A stretch of DNA of 64,000 nucleotides from Pararhodobacter sp. CCB-MM2 (GTDB taxonomy: Bacteria; Pseudomonadota; Alphaproteobacteria; Rhodobacterales; Rhodobacteraceae), in assembly GCF_001691415.1 (NCBI RefSeq), contig NZ_LRRR01000019.1:1-64000 (forward strand), given 5' to 3'. Within the stretch, counting starts at the first letter, position 1. Each line of letters starts with the position of its first letter. The notes below the pieces were generated by a model. That model did no database searches and was not told the DNA's origin. It saw only the letters and a list, made by a program, of their open reading frames with translations. The position numbers were made by a program, and so were the translations under genes. This document shows, one piece after another, positions 44,119 to 52,925 of the stretch.

Positions 44119-44121
44119 GGC

Positions 44122-45492
44122 TCAGCCCAACACCTCGCGCAAAGCCTCGGCGGTCACCCGGACGATCTCGTCCGCTTCCCCTTCGGTCAGGCACAGGGGC
44201 GGTGCGAAGCCGAGGATGTCGCCCTGCGGCATCGCCCGCGCAATCACCCCGCGCTTCACCATCCCCGCAACCACCTTGCCCGAGACACTCGCCACCGGCG
44301 TGAAGCCCGCCCGCGTCGCGCGGTCCGAGGTCAGCTCGACCGCACAGAGCATCCCCTCGCCGCGGATCTCGCCGACATTGGGATGATCGCCCAGAGCCTC
44401 GGTCATCTTGGCCCGCAAATAGGCCCCGACCGTCGCGGCGTTCTCGACCAGCCCCAGCTCGTCGATCAGCTCCAGATTGGCCACCCCGGCCGCCGCGCCG
44501 ATGGGATGGGCGGAATAGGTCCAGCCATGACCGATCGGCCCGTTCTCATCCGTGCCCTGCATCAGCACCTGCCACATCCGGTCACCGACGATGGACCCGG
44601 ACAAAGGCGCATAGGCCGAGGTCAGGCCCTTGGCGATGGTGATCAGATCCGGCTTCATTCCGTAATGGTCCGAGCCGAACATCGTCCCCAACCGCCCGAA
44701 GCCGGTGATCACCTCGTCGGCAATCAGCAGGATGTCGTGCTTCGACAAGATCGCCTGCACCCCCTCCCAGTAACCGGCGGGCGGCGGCACGATGCCGCCC
44801 GTGCCCAGCACTGGCTCGCCGATGAAGGCGGCGATGGTCTCGGGGCCCTCGCGCTCGATGAGCGCCTCCAGCTGGGCGAGCAGCCAGGCGGTGAAATCGG
44901 CCTCGGACATCGCCGGATCGGGGCGACGGTAGAAATAGGGCGCCTCGGTATGGACGACCTGACCCAGAGGCAGATCGAACTTCCGGTGGAACAGCTCGAG
45001 CCCCGTCAGCGAGCCCGACATCAGCCCCGAGCCGTGATAACCCCGCCAGCGCGAGATGATCTTCTTCTTCTGCGGCAGCCCCCGGATGTTGTTGTAATAC
45101 CAGACCAGCTTGATGTTGGTCTCATTGGCATCCGAACCGCCAAGACCGAAATAGACCTTCGACTTGCCCGCAGGCGCGCGGTCCATGACCATCTTCGACA
45201 GCGTGATCGAGGCCTCGGTCCCGTGGCCGACATAGGCGTGGTAATAGGCCAGCTCCCCGGCCTGCTTGGCAATTGCATCCGTGATCTTGCGCCGCCCGTA
45301 GCCCGCATTCACGCAATAGAGCCCAGCGAAGCCGTCGAGCAGGCGGTTGCCGTCGCGGTCGGTGATGTAGACGCCCTCGCCGCCGGTGACGATCCGCTGC
45401 GGCGCCTCACCGCGCGCGAATTGCCCCAAATGGGTCGAGGGGTGGAAAAAGCTCTCGCGGTCCCATTGGGCAAGCTGGTCATTGGTCATCAT
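44122..45492 (-). CDS. doeD: DoeD-type class III aminotransferase
   Basis: The 456-residue PLP enzyme is a class III aminotransferase of the DoeD type, which converts 2,4-diaminobutyrate to aspartate semialdehyde in ectoine breakdown. Seen: WDRESFFHPSTHLGQFARGE, GFAGLYCVNAGYG, GLGGSDANETNIKLVWYYNN, WRGYHGSGLMSGSLTG, ADEVITGFGRLGTMFGSDH and the PLP lysine in TIAKGLTSAYAPLSG. The first of two adjacent ATGs (45492) has GGAGG seven bases upstream. The gene is divergent from doeB with a 102-bp gap, so the two are probably co-regulated. Confidence 0.87.
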   Translation of the reverse strand: MMTNDQLAQWDRESFFHPSTHLGQFARGEAPQRIVTGGEGVYITDRDGNRLLDGFAGLYCVNAGYGRRKITDAIAKQAGELAYYHAYVGHGTEASITLSKMVMDRAPAGKSKVYFGLGGSDANETNIKLVWYYNNIRGLPQKKKIISRWRGYHGSGLMSGSLTGLELFHRKFDLPLGQVVHTEAPYFYRRPDPAMSEADFTAWLLAQLEALIEREGPETIAAFIGEPVLGTGGIVPPPAGYWEGVQAILSKHDILLIADEVITGFGRLGTMFGSDHYGMKPDLITIAKGLTSAYAPLSGSIVGDRMWQVLMQGTDENGPIGHGWTYSAHPIGAAAGVANLELIDELGLVENAATVGAYLRAKMTEALGDHPNVGEIRGEGMLCAVELTSDRATRAGFTPVASVSGKVVAGMVKRGVIARAMPQGDILGFAPPLCLTEGEADEIVRVTAEALREVLG

Positions 45493-45594
45493 CACGGCAC
45501 CTCCTTTTGCGAGGGGCAGGCTAACAGCCCTGTCCCCGGGGTTGAACCCCGCCCCCCTTGGGCGGCAGGATGGCGCCAATCGAGGGAGTGCCGC

Positions 45595-46587
45595 ATGACC
45601 CAGAACCCGATCCGCCCGACCATTTCGCTGGACGCCCCCGGCAAGCGGCACGGGCATCTGAAACTGCCCTATTCGCGCAATGACAGCGCCTGGGGCGCGG
45701 TGATGATCCCGCTGACGGTGATCGTGGGCAGGCCCGGCCCGACGGCGCTTTTGACCGGCGCGAACCACGGCGATGAATACGAGGGACCGATTGCGTTGCA
45801 GGCACTGGCCAGCGAGATCGAACCCGAGGAGGTCACCGGGCGGCTGATCATCGTGCCCTATTTCAACTACCCCGCTTTCCGCGCCGGCACCCGGGTCTCG
45901 CCCATCGATCAGGTGAACCTGAACCGGGCCTTTCCGGGCGCGCCCGATGGTTCGGTCACGCAGAAGATTGCGAATTACTTCAACGACACGCTGGTGCCTC
46001 TGGCCGATGTGGTGGTGGATTTCCACTCGGGCGGGAAGACGCTGGACTTCCTGCCTTTCGCCTGCGCGCATTACCTCGACGACGCGCTGCAACAGGCCGC
46101 CTGTGACGAGGCGGTCGAGGCGTTCAACGCCCCCTATTCGCTGATGCTGCGCGAGATCGACGCGGTCGGCATGTATGACACCGCCGTGGAGGCGCAGGGC
46201 AAGACCTTCGTGACGACGGAGCTGGGCGGCGGCGGCACGGCCACGGCGCGCTCGGCCCGGATCGCGCGCAAGGGGCTGCGCAACGTGCTTATCCATGCGG
46301 GCATCCTGCCCGGCGAGATCGAGCGCGCGCCTTCGGTGATGCTGGATATGCCCGACGATGATTGCTACCACACCGCGCCCGAGACCGGTCTGATCGAACC
46401 CTTGGTCGATCTGGGTGAAGAGGTGGTGCCGGGCCAGCCTCTGGCACGGATCTGGCCGCTGGATCGGACCGGCAGCCTGCCCGCGACGATCACCGCCCAG
46501 CGCCCCGGCATCCTCGCCGCGCGGCACTTCCCCGGCATCGTCCAGATCGGCGACACGCTGGCCGTGGTCGCCGTGGCACTGAACTGA
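45595..46587 (+). CDS. doeB: N-acetyl-2,4-diaminobutyrate deacetylase
   Basis: The 330-residue protein is a succinylglutamate desuccinylase/aspartoacylase-type zinc deacylase that matches DoeB/EutE. It removes the acetyl group from N-acetyl-2,4-diaminobutyrate made by DoeA. Zinc-site motifs: GANHGDEYEGP (His and Glu) and VVVDFHSGGKTLDFLP (His). Further typical text is VNLNRAFPG and FVTTELGGGGTATARS. The ATG of MTQNPIRPTI has GGGAG eight bases upstream. It lies across a short divergent region from doeD. Confidence 0.93.
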   Translation: MTQNPIRPTISLDAPGKRHGHLKLPYSRNDSAWGAVMIPLTVIVGRPGPTALLTGANHGDEYEGPIALQALASEIEPEEVTGRLIIVPYFNYPAFRAGTRVSPIDQVNLNRAFPGAPDGSVTQKIANYFNDTLVPLADVVVDFHSGGKTLDFLPFACAHYLDDALQQAACDEAVEAFNAPYSLMLREIDAVGMYDTAVEAQGKTFVTTELGGGGTATARSARIARKGLRNVLIHAGILPGEIERAPSVMLDMPDDDCYHTAPETGLIEPLVDLGEEVVPGQPLARIWPLDRTGSLPATITAQRPGILAARHFPGIVQIGDTLAVVAVALN

Positions 46588-46614
46588 CCCTCACAAATTC
46601 AACACCGCGATGGA

Positions 46615-46645
46615 GAAAGGGCGAGACCACCGGCCCCGCCCTTTC
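46615..46645. terminator. Terminator after doeB
   Basis: A 9-bp stem GAAAGGGCG/CGCCCTTTC encloses a 13-nt loop, with short T-rich sequence after it on the + strand, between convergent genes. Confidence 0.65.
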
Positions 46646-46684
46646 ACTTTCCCAACCTCACGCAATAGGTCAGACGAATTCGTC

Positions 46685-47146
46685 TCAGACGCCCACACCG
46701 GGGCCCATGCAGGTCAACGGGCCATCCGTCTGCTGCACTTCATAAAGCTCGGTCGAGGGGCCGCCCTCGCCTTGGAAGACGGCGCGCATGCCGTTGTCCG
46801 TGGGATAGAAGCTCCAGCATTGTTCGTTCGCCGGGGCGTTCTCATAGACGAAGCAGATGTTGCCCGCGCGCTCGTACCAGATGCCCTCTTGGCATTCGTC
46901 GCCGACGAAGGACCAGCGCACACGGCGGCCTGGCAGGTATTCCTCGATGCCGTAGGGCTGGCCCTGAATGGCGTAGGACAGGGTCCGGCCTTGGGTGTAG
47001 GCGTCGAATTCCTCGGCCCCCATCGGCGAGCCTTCGGGCACCACAGGGGTGCTCATCGGGCCGTTCTGAGACAGGGCAGGCAGGGCCACGCCCAGCGCCA
47101 CACCGAAGGCGGCGACCGAAACGAGGCGGCGGAATACGAGGCTCAT
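46685..47146 (-). CDS. Secreted protein of unknown function
   Basis: The 153-residue protein has a signal peptide (about 1-27; LVSVAAFGVALGVALPALS) and a mature domain with four cysteines (GDECQEG, GNICFVY, NEQCWSFYP and LTCMGPG) that could form two disulfides. Motifs such as RRVRWSFVGDECQEGIWYE recur in Rhodobacteraceae exported proteins, as far as I recall. The function is unknown. I chose the ATG of MSLVFRR, with GAGGGA upstream; the frame is open further. It lies downstream of alkB on the same strand with a 99-bp gap. Confidence 0.72.
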   Translation of the reverse strand: MSLVFRRLVSVAAFGVALGVALPALSQNGPMSTPVVPEGSPMGAEEFDAYTQGRTLSYAIQGQPYGIEEYLPGRRVRWSFVGDECQEGIWYERAGNICFVYENAPANEQCWSFYPTDNGMRAVFQGEGGPSTELYEVQQTDGPLTCMGPGVGV

Positions 47147-47245
47147 GAACGCTTCCCTCTCAGGCATCAACCCAGCCATCGTGCCAGAGCCCCCGGCCTG
47201 AGGCCAGCGCCCCGGCCTCACGTTAGCGAGAGACCGCCGATCCAC

Positions 47246-48292
47246 TCAATGCGCGGGCATCACGTCCGGCGAGGTGCGCGGCGCCTGTGCCTGCTGATCC
47301 AGCAAGGCCTCCAGCCGCGGGTCCATCACGCGCTTCCACAGGGGCGGGAACATCGCCAGCATCGCCATCGCCGGCAGAGGTGCGGGCAGCATGGCCGAAC
47401 CCTCAGGGAGCGTCAGCTGCGGATAGGGCCGCGCGGGATGGGCGTGGTGGTCCGAATGGCGCGGCGCGTTCAGCGTCACGGCCGAGGAATACCAACCCTT
47501 CGAGTTCCAGGCATGCCAGGGACCGGCAGCCTCATACCGCCCATTGGGCAGACGGCGGCGGCGCAGCCCGTAATGCTGGACGTAGTCGGCGATCAGCATC
47601 TGCGACTGGGTATGGGCGCAGAGCATCACATAGATGAACAGCCCCCACGGCCCGGCCAGCACTAAGGTCAGAAGGACCAGCGACAACTCGCCCACCACGT
47701 AGAAGACATAGGGATTGCGGCGGCGCGCCTGACCGCGCTGGCGCAGGGCCTTCTCGGCCTTGTAGCCCGACATGAAGCTGCCGTACCAGGCAAAGGGCAG
47801 ATAGGACCAAAAGCCGGTGCCCTTGGTGGCCGAGACCGGGTCCTGCGGCGTCGCCACATAGGGGTGATGCACCAGCCGGTGGGCCGAGACATGGTGGCCG
47901 AACAGGAAAGCGATGTAGACCGTGGTCCCCAGCCGCGTCATCAGCCGGTCCGAGCGGTGGATCAGCTCATGCGAGGCCGGATTGCCGACCTGCCCGAAGA
48001 ACAGGCCGAAGCCGATCATCCCCATCAGCCAGTCGAAGCCATGCAGGTTCGAGCTCATCGCCCAGACGCCCAGCGGCAGATGCGTCAGCTGCAGTATCCC
48101 CAGCACCACCAACAGACCGTCGCCCACGGGCAGCTCGCGCCCATCAGTGGGGTCTGGCAATTGGTCCATCACGATCCACATCAGGCCGATGGAAAACGGC
48201 GCGGCCCAGAGGACCGGGCCACCGTACAAAGCCCCCGGGATCAGCAGGATGGCGGGCAGGAATGTGGCGAAAGTGTAGATGAACAGGCGCAT
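47246..48292 (-). CDS. alkB: AlkB-type alkane 1-monooxygenase
   Basis: The 348-residue integral membrane non-heme diiron enzyme hydroxylates the terminal carbon of medium-chain alkanes. About six helices are visible. The histidine boxes are HELIHRSD, HHVSAHRLVHHPYVATPQDP and RHSDHHAHP, plus the QHYGLRRR motif (NYxEHYGL in typical AlkB). It needs rubredoxin and its reductase, neither of which is encoded nearby. The start is the ATG of MRLFIYTF; an upstream ATG at 48325 is possible. It is divergent from ftsY. Confidence 0.92.
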   Translation of the reverse strand: MRLFIYTFATFLPAILLIPGALYGGPVLWAAPFSIGLMWIVMDQLPDPTDGRELPVGDGLLVVLGILQLTHLPLGVWAMSSNLHGFDWLMGMIGFGLFFGQVGNPASHELIHRSDRLMTRLGTTVYIAFLFGHHVSAHRLVHHPYVATPQDPVSATKGTGFWSYLPFAWYGSFMSGYKAEKALRQRGQARRRNPYVFYVVGELSLVLLTLVLAGPWGLFIYVMLCAHTQSQMLIADYVQHYGLRRRRLPNGRYEAAGPWHAWNSKGWYSSAVTLNAPRHSDHHAHPARPYPQLTLPEGSAMLPAPLPAMAMLAMFPPLWKRVMDPRLEALLDQQAQAPRTSPDVMPAH

Positions 48293-48404
48293 GACACTAC
48301 CTTGGCAGGCGAACACGGCGAACATAAGGCTTCACGCCTCTTCCATCCATGCGACTCAGAGGCTAACTGCACAATAAGTAACGGCGCAAGCGACGGGAGA
48401 GCCC

Positions 48405-49436
48405 ATGTCCTTCTTCGGCAAGCTCAAGGAACGGATGTTCCGCTCCTCCTCGAAACTCGACGAGGGGTTGGATGCCTTGGTCTCGGCCGCGCCCGAACCC
48501 GAGGCGCCCGATGCCCCCGTCCCCTCGCCCGCGCCGATCATCGCGCCGGACGCCGCGAAACCGGGTCTGCTGTCGCGCCTGACCGGTCGGCAGGACGCGC
48601 CGCGCCGGGTGCTGGATGACGAATTTGTCGAAGAGCTGGAGGACCTGCTGGTTCAGGCTGATCTGGGCGTCGAGACCGCATTGAAGGTCACCGCCAATAT
48701 CGCCGCTGGCCGTTTCGGCAAGCGCGTCACCACCGACGAGATCAAGCGCGCCCTGTCCGACGAGGTCGCCCGGATCATGGAGCCGGTCGCGCGTCCCCTG
48801 CCCCTGTACCCGAGAAAGCCGCAGGTCGTGCTGGTCGTCGGCGTCAACGGCGCGGGCAAGACCACGACCATCGGCAAGCTCGCCTCGCAATTCCGCGCCG
48901 CCGGCAAGAAGGTGATCATCGCCGCCGGCGACACCTTCCGCGCCGCCGCGGTCGAGCAACTGCAGGTCTGGGGCGAACGCGCCGGCGTGCCGGTGATGAC
49001 CGCGCCCGAGGGCTCGGACCCCGCGTCGCTGGCCTTCGACGCGCTGACCCGCGCGCAGGCCGAGGGCGCGGACCTGCTGATGATCGACACCGCAGGCCGT
49101 TTGCAGAACCGCGCCGACCTGATGGAAGAGCTGGCGAAGATCGTCCGCGTGATCCGCAAGAAGGACGAGACCGCGCCGCATAACACGCTGTTGGTGCTGG
49201 ACGCGACGACCGGCCAGAACGCGGTCACGCAGGTCGAGGTCTTCCGGCAGATGGCCGATGTCTCGGGTCTGATCATGACCAAGCTCGACGGCACGGCGCG
49301 CGGTGGTGTGCTGGTGGCCTTGGCAGACCGCTTCGGCTTGCCGATCCATGCGATCGGCGTGGGCGAGCAGATCGACGACCTGTCCGCCTTCGACCCGCAG
49401 GACTTCGCCGACGCCCTGACCGGCCTGTCGAAGTAA
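48405..49436 (+). CDS. ftsY: Signal recognition particle receptor FtsY
   Basis: FtsY (343 residues) docks ribosome-SRP complexes at the inner membrane through paired GTPases. It has a short acidic, Pro-rich A domain (about 20-60) and an NG domain with GVNGAGKTTTIGKL (G1), GDTFRAAAVEQL, DTAGR (G3), TKLDGTARGG (G4) and IGVGEQIDDL. A short A domain is normal in alphaproteobacteria. It is followed 1 bp later by the convergent MgtC-family gene. Confidence 0.97.
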   Translation: MSFFGKLKERMFRSSSKLDEGLDALVSAAPEPEAPDAPVPSPAPIIAPDAAKPGLLSRLTGRQDAPRRVLDDEFVEELEDLLVQADLGVETALKVTANIAAGRFGKRVTTDEIKRALSDEVARIMEPVARPLPLYPRKPQVVLVVGVNGAGKTTTIGKLASQFRAAGKKVIIAAGDTFRAAAVEQLQVWGERAGVPVMTAPEGSDPASLAFDALTRAQAEGADLLMIDTAGRLQNRADLMEELAKIVRVIRKKDETAPHNTLLVLDATTGQNAVTQVEVFRQMADVSGLIMTKLDGTARGGVLVALADRFGLPIHAIGVGEQIDDLSAFDPQDFADALTGLSK

Positions 49437-49437
49437 C

Positions 49438-49914
49438 CTAGCCCTCGTCCCGCTCGACCAGCCGCAGCAGGGCCAAGACCGCGACCACGATCACCGTGGC
49501 CATCGCGGCCAGCAGCTCTTGCCCGGTGCCGCAGCCCAGACCGACCGCGCCCGCCAACCACAGCGAGGCGCCGGTGGTGACGTTCTTCACCTCGCCCTTC
49601 GCCGTGAAGATCGTGCCCGCGGCAAGGAAGGCCACACCCGCCGTCACCGCCTCGATCATGCGCAGGGGATCGTTGCGCTGCTCGCCGGCCGTGCCGAAAT
49701 CGAGCGCGCTGATCTCCAGCCCGAGGATCACGAACAGGCAGGCCGCGACCGACACGAGGATATGCGTCCGCAGCCCCGCCGCCTTGCGCCGCCACTCTCT
49801 CTCGATGCCGATGACGGCGCCCAACACCACGGCCACGCAAAGCCGCAACGCCGCGACCGGGGCGGCGACGGCGGATTGAACCGGGGTGAATTCGGCGATT
49901 ATCATCTCCAACAT
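49438..49914 (-). CDS. MgtC/SapB family membrane protein
   Basis: The 158-residue protein has four to five helices and the family signature LGAVIGIEREWRRKAAGLRTHILVS near the N-terminus, plus FLAAGTIF and NVTTGASLWLAGAVGL. MgtC-like proteins are linked to Mg2+ limitation and acid or macrophage survival, though most act on other membrane proteins rather than transport Mg2+. The soluble C-terminal domain of MgtC is absent. It is convergent with ftsY. Confidence 0.91.
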   Translation of the reverse strand: MLEMIIAEFTPVQSAVAAPVAALRLCVAVVLGAVIGIEREWRRKAAGLRTHILVSVAACLFVILGLEISALDFGTAGEQRNDPLRMIEAVTAGVAFLAAGTIFTAKGEVKNVTTGASLWLAGAVGLGCGTGQELLAAMATVIVVAVLALLRLVERDEG

Positions 49915-50018
49915 GAGACCTTTTCTAGGGCCCGCGCGTTATCCGTCCAGTGGGCGGCGTCCCTGTCGCGCAGATCGCCTTCTGTACCCGCGTAACCGTA
50001 TCCGCAAAGGACGCCCCG

Positions 50019-50960
50019 ATGACCCGCTCCGCCCTTGCTGCCGCCCTTGCCCTTACGATGACCGCCGCCCCGACGGCACAGGCCCAGACCTTCCCCTTCC
50101 CGCCCGAGGCCCCGATGATGGAGAGCAACGCCTGCCTGTCCAGCTGGGCGCTGCTGATGGCCTTCCTGGGCGCAACCCCGCCGGAAGGCGAACCCCTCGC
50201 GGCACCGGTGACCGAGGAGGGGCATTGCCGCGTCGACAATGTGTTGGTGCGTAGCCCCCGCCACATCTTCCACGCAGAGCGCATCAGCTGGGCGGCCTCG
50301 GGGCTGGAGGCGCTGATGCAGGGCGCCTTGCCTGACCGGATCGATCTGGTGGCCGAGGGCTTCGGCATGTTGTCGCATGTCGATCAGCCGGTCTGGGACT
50401 ATGTGATGCTGGCGCAATCGCGCGCCTCAGCCGGGATGGCCCTGCGCCTCAGCGTCACCCATCGCGAGGGCGTCGTGACCGTGTCGCAAGCCGATATCGA
50501 TTTCCCCGATGACAGCCGCGCCAGCCTGACCGCCACGCTGACCGGGATCGACCCGGCAACGCCAGCCGGAGCATTGCTGCAGACCGCGCGACTGGACATC
50601 CACACCGCCGGCCTGTTCGAACGCTATCTCCTGGCCCCCATTGTCACCGCGTATTTCGACCCGGCCCTGCCGATGGAGCCTCAGGCCGACATGCAGCGCG
50701 CGCAGGCAACCGCGCTGGTCACCGCCCTGCCCGAGGCCAGTTTCCCCCCCGAAACCCGCGCCGCGATGGCCGCCTTCATCGCCGATTTCCCCAATCCGCG
50801 CGGCGATCTGGGGATCACGCTCGATGCACCAGACGGTATGCGCTTGACGCAACTCGGCCATCTGGGCGGGCTGGAAGGGGCCGAGGCGCTTGCCTCTGCC
50901 TTCGAGGGGGTGCAGATCGGGATTTCCTATGACCCGATATCCGAAGGCGCCCCCGATTGA
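50019..50960 (+). CDS. Periplasmic protein of unknown function
   Basis: The 313-residue exported protein has a signal peptide (LAAALALTMTAAPTAQA, cleaved near QAQ). The mature part has two Cys near its start (SNACLSSW and GHCRVD) and no domain I can name. Segments RIDLVAEGFGMLSHV and VTVSQADIDFPDDS suggest a beta-rich lipid-binding-like protein, but that is a weak impression. The ATG follows an AAAGGA site. The DMT transporter starts inside its stop codon (TTGA overlap). Confidence 0.68.
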   Translation: MTRSALAAALALTMTAAPTAQAQTFPFPPEAPMMESNACLSSWALLMAFLGATPPEGEPLAAPVTEEGHCRVDNVLVRSPRHIFHAERISWAASGLEALMQGALPDRIDLVAEGFGMLSHVDQPVWDYVMLAQSRASAGMALRLSVTHREGVVTVSQADIDFPDDSRASLTATLTGIDPATPAGALLQTARLDIHTAGLFERYLLAPIVTAYFDPALPMEPQADMQRAQATALVTALPEASFPPETRAAMAAFIADFPNPRGDLGITLDAPDGMRLTQLGHLGGLEGAEALASAFEGVQIGISYDPISEGAPD

Positions 50961-51856
50961 GTGACTGGCTGATTTCGCACGAGGGCACGCAGACGGGTCT
51001 CTACCTGTCGATGACCTTCGCCCTCGCCGCGGCGGTGCTGCATGCGATCTTCGGCGCCTTGCAGAAGGGCCGCCACGATCCGTGGCTCTCGCGCGCGGGC
51101 ATCGACATCTTCGCCTTCCTGATGTCCGCCCCGGTGGCGCTGTTCGTGGTCCCCTGGCCCGAGCCCCACATGTGGCCGATCTTCGCGGGCGTCTATGTCA
51201 TCCACCTCGTCTACAAGATCCTGCAGGGCCTGACGTACGAACGTGGGGCCTATACCGTCGTCTACCCGGTCGTGCGCGGCACCGGCCCGCTGTTCGCGGT
51301 GATCGGCGCGATCATCTTCTTCGGCGAGAGCTTCAACCTCTGGCAATGGGCCGGGGTGGGCGTGCTGCTGGCGGGGATCTACGGCCTCGCGCTGTACAAC
51401 CTGCGCAAGATCACCGTGAACCGAGACACGCTGGTCCCGGCGCTCGGCTTTGCCGTGGCAACGGGGGCGATGGTCGCGGTCTACACGACCTATGACGCCT
51501 ATGGCATCCGCTCGACCGCCGACCCGTTCACGTTCTTGGCGTGGTTCTTCATGATCGACGCCTTCACCATGCCGATCGTCTTCGCCCGGCGCATGGCACG
51601 GATGGCACCGGCGGATCGGGCGAACCTGCTCAAACGGGGCTTCATCGGCGCGCTGGTGGCCTTCGCCAGCTTCGGCGGCATCATGCTGGCGACGCGCCTC
51701 GGGCCCGTCGGGCAGGCAGCGGTGCTGCGCGAGACCTCGACGGTCTTCGCCGCGCTCATCGGCTGGCTGATGCTGGGCGAAAGTACCGGCCCGCGCCGCG
51801 TCGCCCTGATGGGGATGATCGCCGCGGGGGCGATCATCGTCCAATTGGCGGCTTAA
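50957..51856 (+). CDS. EamA/DMT-family transporter
   Basis: The 299-residue membrane protein has about ten helices in two DMT repeats. Hydrophobic segments include [15 protein letters not shown] and [15 protein letters not shown], each ending in the FGES/LGES pattern typical of EamA repeats. It probably exports a metabolite. The start is the TTG overlapping the stop of the upstream gene, since no better start exists. Its stop overlaps the convergent LLM gene by 4 nt. It is unlike the EamA protein at 43116. Confidence 0.87.
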   Translation: MSDWLISHEGTQTGLYLSMTFALAAAVLHAIFGALQKGRHDPWLSRAGIDIFAFLMSAPVALFVVPWPEPHMWPIFAGVYVIHLVYKILQGLTYERGAYTVVYPVVRGTGPLFAVIGAIIFFGESFNLWQWAGVGVLLAGIYGLALYNLRKITVNRDTLVPALGFAVATGAMVAVYTTYDAYGIRSTADPFTFLAWFFMIDAFTMPIVFARRMARMAPADRANLLKRGFIGALVAFASFGGIMLATRLGPVGQAAVLRETSTVFAALIGWLMLGESTGPRRVALMGMIAAGAIIVQLAA

Positions 51857-52851
51857 GCCACCGGTTCCAGCAGGCCCTGCACCACCTCGGCCGCGATCTC
51901 GATCGAGCGGATGCGCTTCGCCGGGTCCCAGATCGCGCCTGTCAGGATCAGCTCGTCGGGCTGGGTGCGGGCGATCAGGCCCTTGAGCTGCGTCTCCAGC
52001 GTCTCGGGCCCGCCGGTGGCCGAGAAGCTGAGTGCGCCCTGCACCTGATGCATGATCGCTGCCGGGATCTCGGCCTCGACATCGCGGATCGGCGGCGGCA
52101 GCTTGCCCGGCTGACCCGAGCGCAGCCGCGCGAAGCTTTGCAGCATCGACGAGCGCAGATAGGTCGCCTCGTCATCCGTCTCGGCGGCGAAGCAGCCCGC
52201 GGCGACGATGGCATAGGGGCGCTTCAAGTAATCCGAGGGCCGGAAGCTGGAGCGGTAGATCGCCAGCGCCTCGTCCAGCGCTTGCGGTGCGAAATGCGAG
52301 GCGAAGGCATAGGGCAGGCCCAGATAGGCCGCCAGCTGCGCGCCATAGAGGCTGGAGCCAAGGATATAGAGCGGCACGTTGGTCCCGGTGCCGGGCACGG
52401 CCTGCACCCGCGCTTCGGCATTCTCGCCGAAATAGGCCAGCAGCTCCATCACGTCCTGTGGGAAGGTATCCTCGGCCTGCATGTGGCGGCGCAGCGCGCG
52501 CATGGTGATCTGGTCGGTCCCCGGCGCCCGGCCGAGCCCGAGGTCGATACGGCCCGGATAGAGCGTCTCCAAAGTGCCGAAGGCCTCGGCCACCGTCAGC
52601 GGCGAATGGTTCGGCAGCATGATCCCGCCCGCGCCCACGCGGATACGGCTGGTTGCGCCCGCGACATGGCCGATGACGACAGCTGTCGCGGCGCTGGCGA
52701 TGCCGGGCATGTTGTGATGTTCGGCCAGCCAGAAGCGGTGATAGCCCAGCCGCTCGGCGGCCTGCGCCAGCGCGACCGTGGCCTTCAGCGCATCGGCGGG
52801 GGTGCTGCCTTCGGGCACCGGCGACAGATCGAGGATGGAAACGTGGTGCAA
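51853..52851 (-). CDS. LLM-class flavin-dependent oxidoreductase
   Basis: The 332-residue protein is a bacterial luciferase-like monooxygenase. Seen: [63 protein letters not shown] and a C-terminal [13 protein letters not shown]. It uses reduced FMN and oxygen on an unknown small molecule. It is a single gene between a transporter and an ABC exporter, without an obvious flavin reductase. Confidence 0.92.
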   Translation of the reverse strand: MHHVSILDLSPVPEGSTPADALKATVALAQAAERLGYHRFWLAEHHNMPGIASAATAVVIGHVAGATSRIRVGAGGIMLPNHSPLTVAEAFGTLETLYPGRIDLGLGRAPGTDQITMRALRRHMQAEDTFPQDVMELLAYFGENAEARVQAVPGTGTNVPLYILGSSLYGAQLAAYLGLPYAFASHFAPQALDEALAIYRSSFRPSDYLKRPYAIVAAGCFAAETDDEATYLRSSMLQSFARLRSGQPGKLPPPIRDVEAEIPAAIMHQVQGALSFSATGGPETLETQLKGLIARTQPDELILTGAIWDPAKRIRSIEIAAEVVQGLLEPVA

Positions 52852-52925
52852 AGCGGATCTCCTTTGCCCTGACCTAAGCCGTGGCCCGCCCCGAACAAGA
52901 CCCGGGGCGGCGGCTTCGCGCCCGC

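Noticed and set aside
44383..45594. N-terminal extension of the doeB frame
   Set aside because: The extension is antisense to doeD and has no homology. The ATG at 45595 has a good ribosome site and matches the DoeB N-terminus.
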